Shown: positions 1 to 7,456 of the stretch, one piece after another | Position numbering within the stretch: the first letter of the stretch is position 1 | How the letters are laid out: each line of letters begins with the position of its first letter | The notes under the pieces: generated by a model | The model's input: the letters and a program-made list of their open reading frames with translations, nothing else | The model's database searches: none | Told to the model about the DNA's origin: nothing | Assembly (NCBI GenBank): GCA_964445795.1 | Contig: CAYULI010000006.1 | Span: forward strand, 1-64,000 | From: Nitrospira_D sp964445795 | GTDB lineage: Bacteria > Nitrospirota > Nitrospiria > Nitrospirales > Nitrospiraceae | Length of the DNA: 64,000 nt | Direction of reading: 5' to 3' | Position numbers and translations under genes: made by a program

Positions 1-1105
1 CAACGATCCGACGGCCGCGCTCGGCATCCACGAAGCGTTACTCGCCGAGTTGCCGCCGGACTCTGTCGAGTACGGGCGCGTGCTGGCGGACATCGCCTGG
101 GATCGCATCCAATGGGTGTCGTGGGAACGGCGGTACGATCATCCCTGGTTGGACCAGGCGGCGGCGGAAGCCCGACGGGCAGCCGCGCTGCTCGATGCGG
201 CGCACGACCGTCTCGTCGCGGACTATGTTCTCGTCGCGGTAGAATCGCTCCGCGTGCCGCGCAATCCCGATGCGCTCGCCCGGCGGCTGGCCCTCGTGAA
301 ACAGGACGTGGACCGGATTCCCGGCACAAAAGGGCTGCTCGGCCACTTGGTGGCCAACGATCTCGTGAAGGCGCTGATGCCAGAAGCCCAGGCCGTGGTG
401 CTGCCCAGCCCACCGCGGTCCATGGAAGTGCTCGACGTGGCGGTCCACGCGAATCCGCCCAAGCAGGACATCGTATGGCAATGGAATTTCGACCAGGACG
501 TGCCGGGCGCCCTGCCTGCTGGCTTCGTCCCGCTGCGCATCGACGGCTCGGAGTCGGCCGACTGGCATGTGGCGGCGGATCATGACGGCACCGGGCACGA
601 TCAACTTCTGACGCAGGCCAGCCGCTGCGCCACGCCAGGGTGCGTGCGCCTGCTCGTGGTGGAACGGGTCAAGGCGACGTTCCCGGACTTAACCGTCCAG
701 ATCCGCCCACGCGAGTGGACCGGCGACGGCGAGGCCGGCTTGGCGCTCGCCGTGCGCGATGCGCGCAACTATTACGCCATCACGCTGCAGCCGGCCACCG
801 GCCTGGTGACGACCCGGCAAGTGAGTGACGGCATCGTGACAACGCTGGGCCGCACAACCGTGAAGCTAGCCGCGCGGCCATGGCACACCCTTCGCGTTCA
901 ACGGATCAACTTCCTGCACCTCGACAAGGGCCGGCTTGGCGTTTTCGTCGACGGCGCGCAGGTGGCGGCGGTCGATGACGCACTGCTTCCCCCCGATAGA
1001 CAGGTCGGCGTGATCACCTTCGGGGCCGCGGCCGTGGAGTTCGACGGCCTTCACCTGGTGGATTTGGTTTCGAATCGCCCGCTGTCGAAACCGGCAGCGT
1101 ACTGA
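1..1105 (+). CDS. LamG/concanavalin-like domain protein, 5' partial
   Basis: The reading frame is open from base 2 to the stop at 1103-1105, with no stop upstream, so the gene starts outside the window; a TTG at 50 is only the first possible in-window start. The first third (about 140 residues) is helical and rich in Ala and Arg. The remainder is beta-rich, beginning around the WQWNFDQD segment. It carries the pattern of a LamG or DUF1080-like sugar-binding sandwich: RNYYAITLQPATG, then RPWHTLRVQR, then GRLGVFVDG and VGVITFGAAAVEFDGL. This fold usually binds carbohydrate or acts as an extracellular adhesion module; the ligand here is unknown. No signal peptide can be judged because the N-terminus is missing. 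Confidence 0.6.
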   Translation, partial: NDPTAALGIHEALLAELPPDSVEYGRVLADIAWDRIQWVSWERRYDHPWLDQAAAEARRAAALLDAAHDRLVADYVLVAVESLRVPRNPDALARRLALVKQDVDRIPGTKGLLGHLVANDLVKALMPEAQAVVLPSPPRSMEVLDVAVHANPPKQDIVWQWNFDQDVPGALPAGFVPLRIDGSESADWHVAADHDGTGHDQLLTQASRCATPGCVRLLVVERVKATFPDLTVQIRPREWTGDGEAGLALAVRDARNYYAITLQPATGLVTTRQVSDGIVTTLGRTTVKLAARPWHTLRVQRINFLHLDKGRLGVFVDGAQVAAVDDALLPPDRQVGVITFGAAAVEFDGLHLVDLVSNRPLSKPAAY

Positions 1106-1416
1106 GGCGAGTGTCCGATACAGCTACCAGCGGCAGGGCAGAGCTTCATCGAGCCTCGCGCGGAACTCGTCACACGAGCGAGCACGCACGCTCAGCACCA
1201 CAGCGATGTGTACGGATGCACGGACGCCGGAGAGACGCTATAGCCTCCCGCTAGCTCCCAGAACAGGGAGCTGGATTTTCTCCCGGTTGCGAGGCTCGAA
1301 GCCTTTGCGAGGGTACCTGCTTCACACAGCCTTGGTGGAACCGCTTTTGCACCGACAGCTCGGCGAAAAGGGCGAACGGATGGTCCGATCCCCTTGCTGC
1401 TTAAGGGAGGTTGAGG
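1106..1416 (+). promoter_or_regulatory. Long structured leader upstream of icd
   Basis: This 311-base stretch holds no convincing gene. It contains several potential RNA hairpins. AGCTCCC (1253-1259) pairs with GGGAGCT (1266-1272) over a 6-base loop. AGGC/GCCT (1292-1295 and 1301-1304) lies inside a direct repeat TTGCGAGG (1288-1295 and 1305-1312). A nested stem AAGGG/CCCTT lies near 1368-1395. A strong ribosome binding site AGGGAGG (1404-1410) sits 6 bases before the icd ATG. I could not match it to a known riboswitch class. A promoter must lie here, but I cannot assign hexamers with confidence. Confidence 0.4.
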
Positions 1417-2433
1417 ATGACCAAGCACGTGGTGACGATGATCCCCGGGGAAGGCACCGGCCCGGAGATCTGCGAGGCGGTGCGGATGGTGATCGACGCG
1501 AGCGGCGTCGACATCAAGTGGGAATATGAGGACATCGGCCTCGATTGTCTCGAGAAATACGGGACGTTATTGCCGGAGAAAACGATTCAGAGCATCGCGA
1601 AAAACAAAGTGGCGCTGAAGGGCCCGACGACCACGTCGATCGGCACCGGCCACAAGAGCGCGAACGTCACGCTGCGCAAGGTCTTCGACTTGTACGCCAA
1701 CGTGCGGCCGGTACGGCTGATTCCGGCGTTGAAGCGGCCGTGGGACAAGTTGGACATCATCAATTTTCGCGAGAACACGGAGGACTCCTACGCCGCCATC
1801 GAGCACATGGTGTCCGATGAAGTGGCGCAGTGTCTGAAAGTCATCACCTGGCCGGGGTCCTATCGCATCGCCAATTTCGCGTTGAAGTGGGCGCGGGACA
1901 ACGGGCGGAAGAAGGTCTACTGCGTCCACAAGGCCAACATCATGAAAATGACGGACGGCCTGTTCCTCGAAGCCTTCCGGGCCGCCGCGAAGAAATATCC
2001 CGACATCGAAACGGGCGACATCATCGTGGATAACTGCTCGATGCAGCTGGTCCGCAATCCCGGGCAGTTCGACTGTCTCGTGCTGCCGAACCTCTACGGG
2101 GACATCCTGACGGACCTCTGCGCCGGCCTCATGGGCGGCCTCGGCTTCGCGCCGGGTGCCAATGTCGGCGACAACTGCGCCATCTTTGAAGCCGTCCATG
2201 GCTCGGCGCCGAAGTATGCCGGCATGAAGAAGGTGAACCCGTCTGCTGTACTCATTTCCGGCGTGATGATGCTCCGCTGGCTCGGCGAGAAGGAGGCGGC
2301 GGACCGGATCGAGAAAGCCATGTACCAGGTGTTGGACGAAGGCAAGCGGGTCACCTACGACGTAGGCGGCACCGCAAAGACCGACGAATATGCGCAGGCG
2401 ATCATCGAGAAGATGCACGCCGGGGTGAAGTAA
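1417..2433 (+). CDS. icd: Isocitrate dehydrogenase, catalytic subunit (isocitrate/isopropylmalate DH family)
   Basis: The product should interconvert isocitrate and 2-oxoglutarate with NAD(P), in the oxidative or reductive TCA cycle, in the cytoplasm. Family motifs are clear: GEGTGPEI near the N-terminus, the isocitrate-binding loop TTTSIGTGHKSANVTLR, FRENTEDSYAAIEH (the NTE signature), and the metal site NLYGDILTDLCAG followed by FEAVHGSAPKYAG. The ATG at 1417 is preceded by AGGGAGG at 6 bases; a TTG at 1411 is in frame but badly placed for that site. At 338 residues it covers only the catalytic domain of the long Thermus/Rickettsia-type enzyme. The next gene, 10 bases on, seems to supply the missing C-terminal domain. 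Cofactor preference cannot be read from sequence with confidence. Confidence 0.85.
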   Translation: MTKHVVTMIPGEGTGPEICEAVRMVIDASGVDIKWEYEDIGLDCLEKYGTLLPEKTIQSIAKNKVALKGPTTTSIGTGHKSANVTLRKVFDLYANVRPVRLIPALKRPWDKLDIINFRENTEDSYAAIEHMVSDEVAQCLKVITWPGSYRIANFALKWARDNGRKKVYCVHKANIMKMTDGLFLEAFRAAAKKYPDIETGDIIVDNCSMQLVRNPGQFDCLVLPNLYGDILTDLCAGLMGGLGFAPGANVGDNCAIFEAVHGSAPKYAGMKKVNPSAVLISGVMMLRWLGEKEAADRIEKAMYQVLDEGKRVTYDVGGTAKTDEYAQAIIEKMHAGVK

Positions 2434-2443
2434 GGAGGGAACG

Positions 2444-2797
2444 ATGCCGACGTTTACGGAAGAAGCAATCGCAACAAAAAAGAAGAAACAGATCGAACTG
2501 GTCGGAGTGGACCTCTACATCATCACGGACAAGGGCATTCCTCAGTTCGCCGATGGGGAGTTCGGTCCGTTCAAGTGCGAATTCATCTCCAACCGCGGCA
2601 CGAAGGTCTGGCCTGGGTTCGTCAGTCCGGATCTGTTGATGGTCAACTGGTACCGCTGCCGCTTCATGGCCACGCGCGCCATCAAAGATCACGAGGTGGC
2701 CGATTTTCTCGTGAAAGTGAGCACAAAGTGGGAGTGGTCTGCGGCGCAGAAGCTGTGGAACTACGACGGCGAAGCCGGGTTCAGCAAGGCGTATTAA
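2444..2797 (+). CDS. Separately encoded C-terminal domain of long-type isocitrate dehydrogenase
   Basis: A 117-residue protein begins 10 bases after icd, with its own AAGGAGGG ribosome binding site. Its core FISNRGTKVWP followed by W-YRCRFM matches what I recall of the C-terminal extension of long isocitrate dehydrogenases (Thermus, alphaproteobacterial type), where an NRG-KV-P block is followed by a W-RCRF block. IELVGVDLYI near the N-terminus fits the start of the same domain. In the long enzymes this domain contributes to dimer or tetramer contacts and inter-domain regulation. I infer that it assembles with the product of the preceding gene into a two-subunit enzyme. The N-terminal Lys-rich stretch (TKKKKQ) is a possible linker. 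Confidence 0.7.
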   Translation: MPTFTEEAIATKKKKQIELVGVDLYIITDKGIPQFADGEFGPFKCEFISNRGTKVWPGFVSPDLLMVNWYRCRFMATRAIKDHEVADFLVKVSTKWEWSAAQKLWNYDGEAGFSKAY

Positions 2798-2822
2798 TCG
2801 TTGGCCATGGGGAACGCTGACT

Positions 2823-2848
2823 GGGGGCGCCGTTCAGCTGGCGTCCCC
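2823..2848 (+). terminator. Hairpin after the split icd pair, possible terminator
   Basis: GGGGGCGCC (2823-2831) pairs with GGCGTCCCC (2840-2848): nine pairs including one G-U, with an 8-base loop. It lies 26 bases after the stop of the preceding gene. No T-tract follows, so it may be a weak or factor-dependent terminator, or may only protect the mRNA 3' end. Confidence 0.35.
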
Positions 2849-2879
2849 TCCAAGTCGATCGGAACGGCGGGGTGGCCTC

Positions 2880-3074
2880 ATGAAGGTTGGACAGGACGAT
2901 GCCAAGGGGAAGGCTAGTCAAGGCCAATCGAAAGTTCCTGTGACCCCCTCGCCTAGCGCCTGCCTGGGGCACGAGGAGCCCGGTTGGTGGACTCCAGACC
3001 TCGACGACTTCGTCCGCGACCGCTTCAGCACGACGTTGGAAGATCCCCGGACAGGACGCCGGGTCCGCGGGTAG
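2880..3074 (+). CDS. Small hypothetical protein
   Basis: This 64-residue frame lies between the icd pair and the DUF2294 gene, ending 16 bases before the latter. The N-terminus is hydrophilic, with Lys, Gln and Ser. The C-terminal half (EEPGWWTPDLDDFVRDRF) could form an amphipathic helix. There is no signal peptide, membrane segment or recognised motif. Upstream GGCGGGG at about 8 bases is an acceptable but unremarkable ribosome binding site. The position, strand and spacing suggest it is real, but a chance frame in GC-rich DNA is possible. Confidence 0.3.
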   Translation: MKVGQDDAKGKASQGQSKVPVTPSPSACLGHEEPGWWTPDLDDFVRDRFSTTLEDPRTGRRVRG

Positions 3075-3090
3075 ACCTCCCGGGCCAGCC

Positions 3091-3459
3091 ATGATCGAAA
3101 CCAGCTGTAATACCGCCGAACTCGAATATGCTGTGATGCTGGCCGTGCTGAACTTTCAAAGCCAGTTCCTGAAGTCCTGTTATCGGCAGGCCCGAGTCCA
3201 GGTGCGCAACCACGAGATCGAGGTGACGCTGACCAAGACCACCACAATCCCCGCCGAGGAGAGTCTAGCCCAAACAGCCGACGGACGCGAACTCCTCGAA
3301 CAGGTGCACGGCGAGCTGTTTCGCTCCGGGGAGGCGCTGCTGCGCGGCGAGATCGAACGGATACTTAACGCCAAGGTTGGTCCCATTACCAGTCGTCTCG
3401 ACGCGGCCGCTGGCATTACGACCATCAAAATTCATCTGCAGGAATCTCCCACCGTTTGA
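3091..3459 (+). CDS. DUF2294 domain-containing protein
   Basis: A 122-residue cytoplasmic protein without signal peptide or membrane segment. It shows the DUF2294 pattern: an N-terminal helix, a beta strand pair around VQVRNHEIEVTLTK, the block LAQTADGRELLEQVHGELF, and a C-terminal EIERILNAKVGPITSRLDA followed by a beta strand with ITTIKIHL. The biochemical role of the family is not established; some members are encoded near Na+/H+ or Na+ translocation genes, which are not seen here. Compared with typical members the block around LTK-TT-IPAEES is slightly divergent, so the family assignment is good but not certain. Confidence 0.65.
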   Translation: MIETSCNTAELEYAVMLAVLNFQSQFLKSCYRQARVQVRNHEIEVTLTKTTTIPAEESLAQTADGRELLEQVHGELFRSGEALLRGEIERILNAKVGPITSRLDAAAGITTIKIHLQESPTV

Positions 3460-3651
3460 AGGCCGCCCGACTGCCTGGAGTATCGCCTCCTGTTCTGCCG
3501 GCCGATACGGTGAAGTGGTCGCGCCCCATGCGGGACCAAGCCCAACGAGTCCCTGCACTGTCATCCCGACGTACCCGATCAGTCACTAACCGACTTACCA
3601 CACGATGAGCCGGCCTGGCAGTGCTGTGGACACGGCTGGGATCCAGAGGCT

Positions 3652-4893
3652 TTAGAAGAACGCCATGCTGGCGTAGGTCACGGTGGAGTTGTATTGATCC
3701 GTGATGCCGCGGTCGTAGCGGAGGACTTGGCCTTTTTCGGCCTGGATGAGCCGAAGGAGAGAATAGATCGGCGAGAAGCCGGAGATGCGGCGCTGGTCGT
3801 TTTCCTTTTGGATATAAGCAGCGAACTCCTCGGGCTTGAGCTCCTCCACCGGCTTCAGCATCTCCAGATCGGCCTGCATCGCCCGGTGGAACGAGAAATC
3901 CGTGGGCGGTGCACTGTCACCGTAGCGCATGCCGAGATGAGCCAACTCCGCCCCCGCGATCACGCAATAGTCTCTGCCTGATTCCAAAAAAAGGTCCCGG
4001 AGTCCGGTCAAGAAACGATCGACCGACTGCCGGACTGTTTCGTCCCGCAGGCTGGACGCCGAGAAAGAACTGAGAATCGGCACGATGCTGATGGGGTTCC
4101 TCTCCGCCACGAGATGCTGCAAGAACGGTAATTGAAATTCGATGGCATGCTCGGCCCGATGGCACAGCTCTTCCTGAAACAATTCGGGCATGCGCTCCTT
4201 GATTTGCTTGACAATCGGCCCGTCGACCGGCACAACGCCCAGCGGCGTTTCAAAATCCTTGTCCGTCACCGCGAAGAGGGATTCCAGCCCGGCGTAGGCC
4301 GTTCCTACGATCACATAGAGATCCGGCTGCAGCGCCTCTTGCAGCTCCTTATAGGCCCAGGCATAGACCGGCCCGGCCTGTTTCAGATCGTACGTCGGCG
4401 CTACCAATCCTTTGATCTTCTTGCCTCGGTTCTCCGACGGCTTGAAGTCCGGACCTTCCTTGGAGGTGAAGAATCCGTCCAGTTGTTTCTTCAGCTTTTG
4501 GCCGTCCGCTTCATAGCTGCGTCCCGCAAAGACCGCCTTGCGCACCGGGCTTTGGCGGTACTCGTTGTAGGCCTGCGCCTTTGCCGCCTCCACCCGATCA
4601 CCCTCCAGAAACAGCTTGAGGTTCAAGTCGGCTACGAGTTTCTCGACCTTGTCAGGCATCAAGAACTCACCGAAGCGCTTCAGGTACAGGGCGCCGATTT
4701 CCTGGAGAGAGTGCTCGCCGTCGAAATGCTGGATGATGAAGAAATAGTTGAGTGGCAGGACGAGCTTTTCTTTGCTCAGACCGGTGGGATCCCACAACAC
4801 CACGTATTGGTCTTCACCCTCTTTAATCGGTGAAAACTGTAGATTACGAAGAGCTGGGTACTGTTGAGGATCCTTCGCAGCGCCGCTCGTCAT
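3652..4893 (-). CDS. MEMO-family protein (AmmeMemoRadiSam system B-like) with N-terminal extension
   Basis: The protein has 413 residues. Residues 1-110 form an extra domain (FSPIKEGEDQYVVLWDPTGL, later NYFFIIQHFDGEHSLQEIG) resembling a PqqD-like or winged-helix fold. Residues about 117-400 have the MEMO/class III extradiol dioxygenase-like fold: VRKAVFAGRSYEAD at the AG-x-WYP position, LVAPTYDLKQAG at 163-174 in place of L-APHAGY-YSG, VIVGTAYAG at 195-202 in place of the GPSH block, EHAIEFQLPFLQ (248-259) and GAELAHLGMRYG (314-324). Two histidines that bind metal in MEMO1 (the APH and GPSH positions) are therefore absent, while the last is kept at His319. It may be a structural or binding protein rather than a redox enzyme. 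No AMMECR1 or radical-SAM partner is adjacent. The next operon begins 120 bases upstream, on the same strand. Confidence 0.75.
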   Translation of the reverse strand: MTSGAAKDPQQYPALRNLQFSPIKEGEDQYVVLWDPTGLSKEKLVLPLNYFFIIQHFDGEHSLQEIGALYLKRFGEFLMPDKVEKLVADLNLKLFLEGDRVEAAKAQAYNEYRQSPVRKAVFAGRSYEADGQKLKKQLDGFFTSKEGPDFKPSENRGKKIKGLVAPTYDLKQAGPVYAWAYKELQEALQPDLYVIVGTAYAGLESLFAVTDKDFETPLGVVPVDGPIVKQIKERMPELFQEELCHRAEHAIEFQLPFLQHLVAERNPISIVPILSSFSASSLRDETVRQSVDRFLTGLRDLFLESGRDYCVIAGAELAHLGMRYGDSAPPTDFSFHRAMQADLEMLKPVEELKPEEFAAYIQKENDQRRISGFSPIYSLLRLIQAEKGQVLRYDRGITDQYNSTVTYASMAFF

Positions 4894-5013
4894 GGCGGAG
4901 GCATTGTAACGGAGGGCTTTTCAGGAGCGCAACTGCACCCAATGCGCCAAGGTCAGATTGTCACTGTTCATTGCCTAGTAAAAATTGCACAATCCACGCT
5001 CACCACCACAACC

Positions 5014-5769
5014 TCAGCCGCGGCTTTCTTCAGATGGCGGCTGGCTTGATGACCGTCGGCTGAGGACGACGAGCGTCCCCACGGTGAGCAGCAAGAGCCA
5101 GATGGTCGGGCTGCCGTAGGAAGGATCCGAGAATTCGATGAGGTCAGTCAATCGGCCGATTAAAAGCGACATACGGGCCATGACCGTGTAGCCAAACGCC
5201 GCGCCGAAGGCGATCATCAGGAAAAGGACGCCCGTGCGCGCCACCGCTTTTCCCGGGCCGTGGTGTTCAATGGAGAAAAAGAAATAGAACAGCACGGAAC
5301 TGACCCCGATGAGGATGATCACGGCATTTAAGTTGCTCGCAGGATCCAAGATATTGGCCGTGAAGGCGACCCCGTCACCCGCGACGGACATCAGCGGGCG
5401 CACCGTATCTTCGATCTGTTGAAGGATAAAGGACGAGATGGTACGCGGAATCGCCAAGCCGGCCCCGATGCCGACGATCATGGCGAACGCATAGCGCGAA
5501 AGCCAGGACGCCTTTGGCACGTACCGTGTGAGCATGAGCATGCCAATCACGACGGGAATCAGTAGCGACAACTCGCCGTTTTCGAAAATGGGCTTGAAGA
5601 TCAGGTGAACCAAAACGGTGTCGTAGGCCTTGACGATCGTATAGCCGACAGACACGCCGACGTAGAGATGCTCGGCCAGCTTGAACAGGGGGTTGTCCTG
5701 ATAGAGGAACGACAAAATGAAGAGAGTCAACCCCGTCGCAACCCAGGCACCGAAGATCATTGCTTCCAT
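5014..5769 (-). CDS. Polytopic membrane protein of the GlmL-DUF6754 operon
   Basis: From ATG at 5769 the product is 251 residues with about seven or eight hydrophobic segments, for example GAWVATGLTLFILSFL, LLIPVVIGMLMLTRY, YAFAMIVGIGAGLAIP, LNAVIILIGVSSVLFYFFF, GVLFLMIAFGAAFGYTVMA and IWLLLLTVGTLVVLS, and a short basic/acidic C-terminal tail. An in-frame TTG at 5796 adds nine residues but has no better ribosome binding site. It is the last of seven co-directional genes beginning with the 117-residue protein at 12109. I do not recognise a named family. The context suggests a membrane anchor or channel part of a complex with the neighbouring membrane proteins. Confidence 0.65.
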   Translation of the reverse strand: MEAMIFGAWVATGLTLFILSFLYQDNPLFKLAEHLYVGVSVGYTIVKAYDTVLVHLIFKPIFENGELSLLIPVVIGMLMLTRYVPKASWLSRYAFAMIVGIGAGLAIPRTISSFILQQIEDTVRPLMSVAGDGVAFTANILDPASNLNAVIILIGVSSVLFYFFFSIEHHGPGKAVARTGVLFLMIAFGAAFGYTVMARMSLLIGRLTDLIEFSDPSYGSPTIWLLLLTVGTLVVLSRRSSSQPPSEESRG

Positions 5770-5840
5770 ACTGGACTGGGCCTCAATACAGGTCAAGGTT
5801 GAGAGCGAGTCACGAGCGCAACCTCACCCTTGTCCTCAAC

Positions 5841-6668
5841 CTACCCTTTTGCTTGCTGCCGCAGTGAAAAATAGAACAGATTACAGATCGTGACGAGGAC
5901 GATGATCGCCAGGTGCGTGGCGGATTGCGCGTCCATGCCTGCCACCGCCCGCCCTTTCTGGCCGACCAGGCTTTCGTACTCCGCCGCGCCACGGAGACCA
6001 CCGATCAGCCCGTTGATCTGCCCACTCCGCAGCAAGGGATACAGCCCCGGCGCGATCACGCCGGTACAACCTCCGCCGAGTTCGAACTTGTATTTGTCTT
6101 TGCCAAACACGTACCAGGCCTCGACGCCGGGGTTGCCGGCCCCCAGGCTGACCGCATAGGTCACGTCCTTCAGGCTCTTCACCCCGTCAAGCACCGGTTG
6201 CCCTTTCGTAGGTTGGCCGGCATAGTCGCTGGGAAACGCCGTGTACAGATCCTGCCCCATGTTGATGATGACGGCAGTCCCCCCGGGGCTCCATCCCAAA
6301 AAGACGTAATCCTTGCCGCGTTCCTTGCCGGCTTCCATGGCCACCTGCGTGACGAGCTGATCGGCCATGCCGGTTCCCGAAACCCAGAGCGTCATCGCCA
6401 CGACACGCAAGTTCTTTCGGAACGCATGGCGGAGGATCGCCACCGCCTGCGGGTGTAGCTCCGGCTTGGAGGCCGGATCGAAGTCCAGCGATAGAAGGAA
6501 CACCGACCGTTCCGGCAAATTCTCAATGTAGTCGTAGACACCCCGCACTTCCGGCGAAATCTTGATCGGCAGGCCGACAGGATAGAGCAAGGGCAACAGC
6601 GTACAGAGCCCGATCACCAAAAAGATGATTCGGCGGTCGATTTTCAGCATGCGCTCAGCGAAACTCAT
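5841..6668 (-). CDS. Bitopic membrane protein with large extracytoplasmic domain, GlmL-DUF6754 operon
   Basis: The ATG at 6668 follows a GGGGAGA site; a GTG at 6686 would add six residues and overlap that site. The 275-residue product has an N-terminal membrane segment (IIFLVIGLCTLLPLLYPVG), a soluble central domain of about 215 residues and a C-terminal membrane segment (LAIIVLVTICNLFYF). The soluble domain has a Rossmann-like feel (SVFLLSLDFDP, RVVAMTLWVSG, DYVFLGWSPGG) and Gly-rich turns (ELGGGCTGVIAPGLYP, GLIGGLRGAAEYE). No catalytic motif was recognised. It is encoded with GlmL-like, barrel-sandwich and DUF6754 proteins and probably belongs to the same membrane assembly. Confidence 0.6.
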   Translation of the reverse strand: MSFAERMLKIDRRIIFLVIGLCTLLPLLYPVGLPIKISPEVRGVYDYIENLPERSVFLLSLDFDPASKPELHPQAVAILRHAFRKNLRVVAMTLWVSGTGMADQLVTQVAMEAGKERGKDYVFLGWSPGGTAVIINMGQDLYTAFPSDYAGQPTKGQPVLDGVKSLKDVTYAVSLGAGNPGVEAWYVFGKDKYKFELGGGCTGVIAPGLYPLLRSGQINGLIGGLRGAAEYESLVGQKGRAVAGMDAQSATHLAIIVLVTICNLFYFSLRQQAKG

Positions 6669-6686
6669 ACCGTTTCGTCTCCCCAC

Positions 6687-6805
6687 TCACTCATAGACTG
6701 CGGGTGACGCCGAGTGGGAGCCTCTTCGCGCGCAACGCAAGAGTCCAACCGGCGGAGGGATGCGGCGAGTACGATCCGGCTGCTCAGCGATATGACGCGC
6801 ACTTT
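6687..6805. other. Short intergenic stretch inside the GlmL-DUF6754 operon
   Basis: These 119 bases separate two genes of the minus-strand operon. A 62-residue minus-strand frame can be extended across them, but it mainly overlaps the neighbouring gene out of frame and shows no protein-like features. I see no terminator or promoter that I can support. Confidence 0.4.
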
Positions 6806-7456
6806 CTACTCTTTCCCTCCGCCTAGATACGAGCGTTCCACGCCGAAGATGATCTTGAACGACAGGGCGACCGCGCCGAGGCTCACCCCGATGAGGATCG
6901 CGCGGCGCACCGACGCATTCAGCACATTCAAGATCCACTGAGACACATCGCCGCTCAGGGGAATCAAATACTCGCCCAGCGGCACGCGCCCCATCATCAC
7001 GATCACCGCGGCGACGAGGAGCACCGCCGCTTCCCGGCTGCGCGCACGGAAGGACCGGTACGCTGCTGAGGCGATGAAGAAGGCCAGAATGGCGAACATC
7101 GTGCCCTGCAGCGGTACCATCATGAAGTTATAGATCCAGCCGAAGGCGGTCGAGGCGCCGTTGACACTTTCTTTTCCGTTCGCCCACAATCCAACGGCGA
7201 TAGTCCCGAGCAACGCAGCGTAAAGCACCATGCTGTAGCCCCAGCCGGCTTCCTTTCGCTTGATTTTCACAGCATGCTGGTGGAAAAGGCTGGTCACGCC
7301 GAGCACGAGCGCGAACCCCCCAATGATCTGCAGCCACTTGGTCGCAGACGTCAGCATCTGCTCAGAGATCGGGTGGGGCACATAATACTGTGCGGCGAAC
7401 ACCAGGCCGGTCACCATCGTAATCAGCAACGGAAGCTGTCGGCGGAGGAAGATCAT
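6806..7456 (-). CDS. Polytopic membrane protein of the GlmL-DUF6754 operon
   Basis: The ATG at 7456 overlaps the TGA of the upstream DUF6754 gene in an ATGA arrangement, so translation is probably coupled. The 216-residue product has six or so membrane segments (LPLLITMVTGLVFAAQYY, IIGGFALVLGVTSLF, VLYAALLGTIAVGLWA, MFAILAFFIASAAYR, AAVLLVAAVIVMMG, AILIGVSLGAVALSF). A positively charged cytoplasmic loop (AVKIKRKEAGWG) lies between segments 2 and 3. No named family was recognised. The overlap with the DUF6754 gene and the shared operon argue that the two proteins work in one membrane complex. Confidence 0.65.
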   Translation of the reverse strand: MIFLRRQLPLLITMVTGLVFAAQYYVPHPISEQMLTSATKWLQIIGGFALVLGVTSLFHQHAVKIKRKEAGWGYSMVLYAALLGTIAVGLWANGKESVNGASTAFGWIYNFMMVPLQGTMFAILAFFIASAAYRSFRARSREAAVLLVAAVIVMMGRVPLGEYLIPLSGDVSQWILNVLNASVRRAILIGVSLGAVALSFKIIFGVERSYLGGGKE

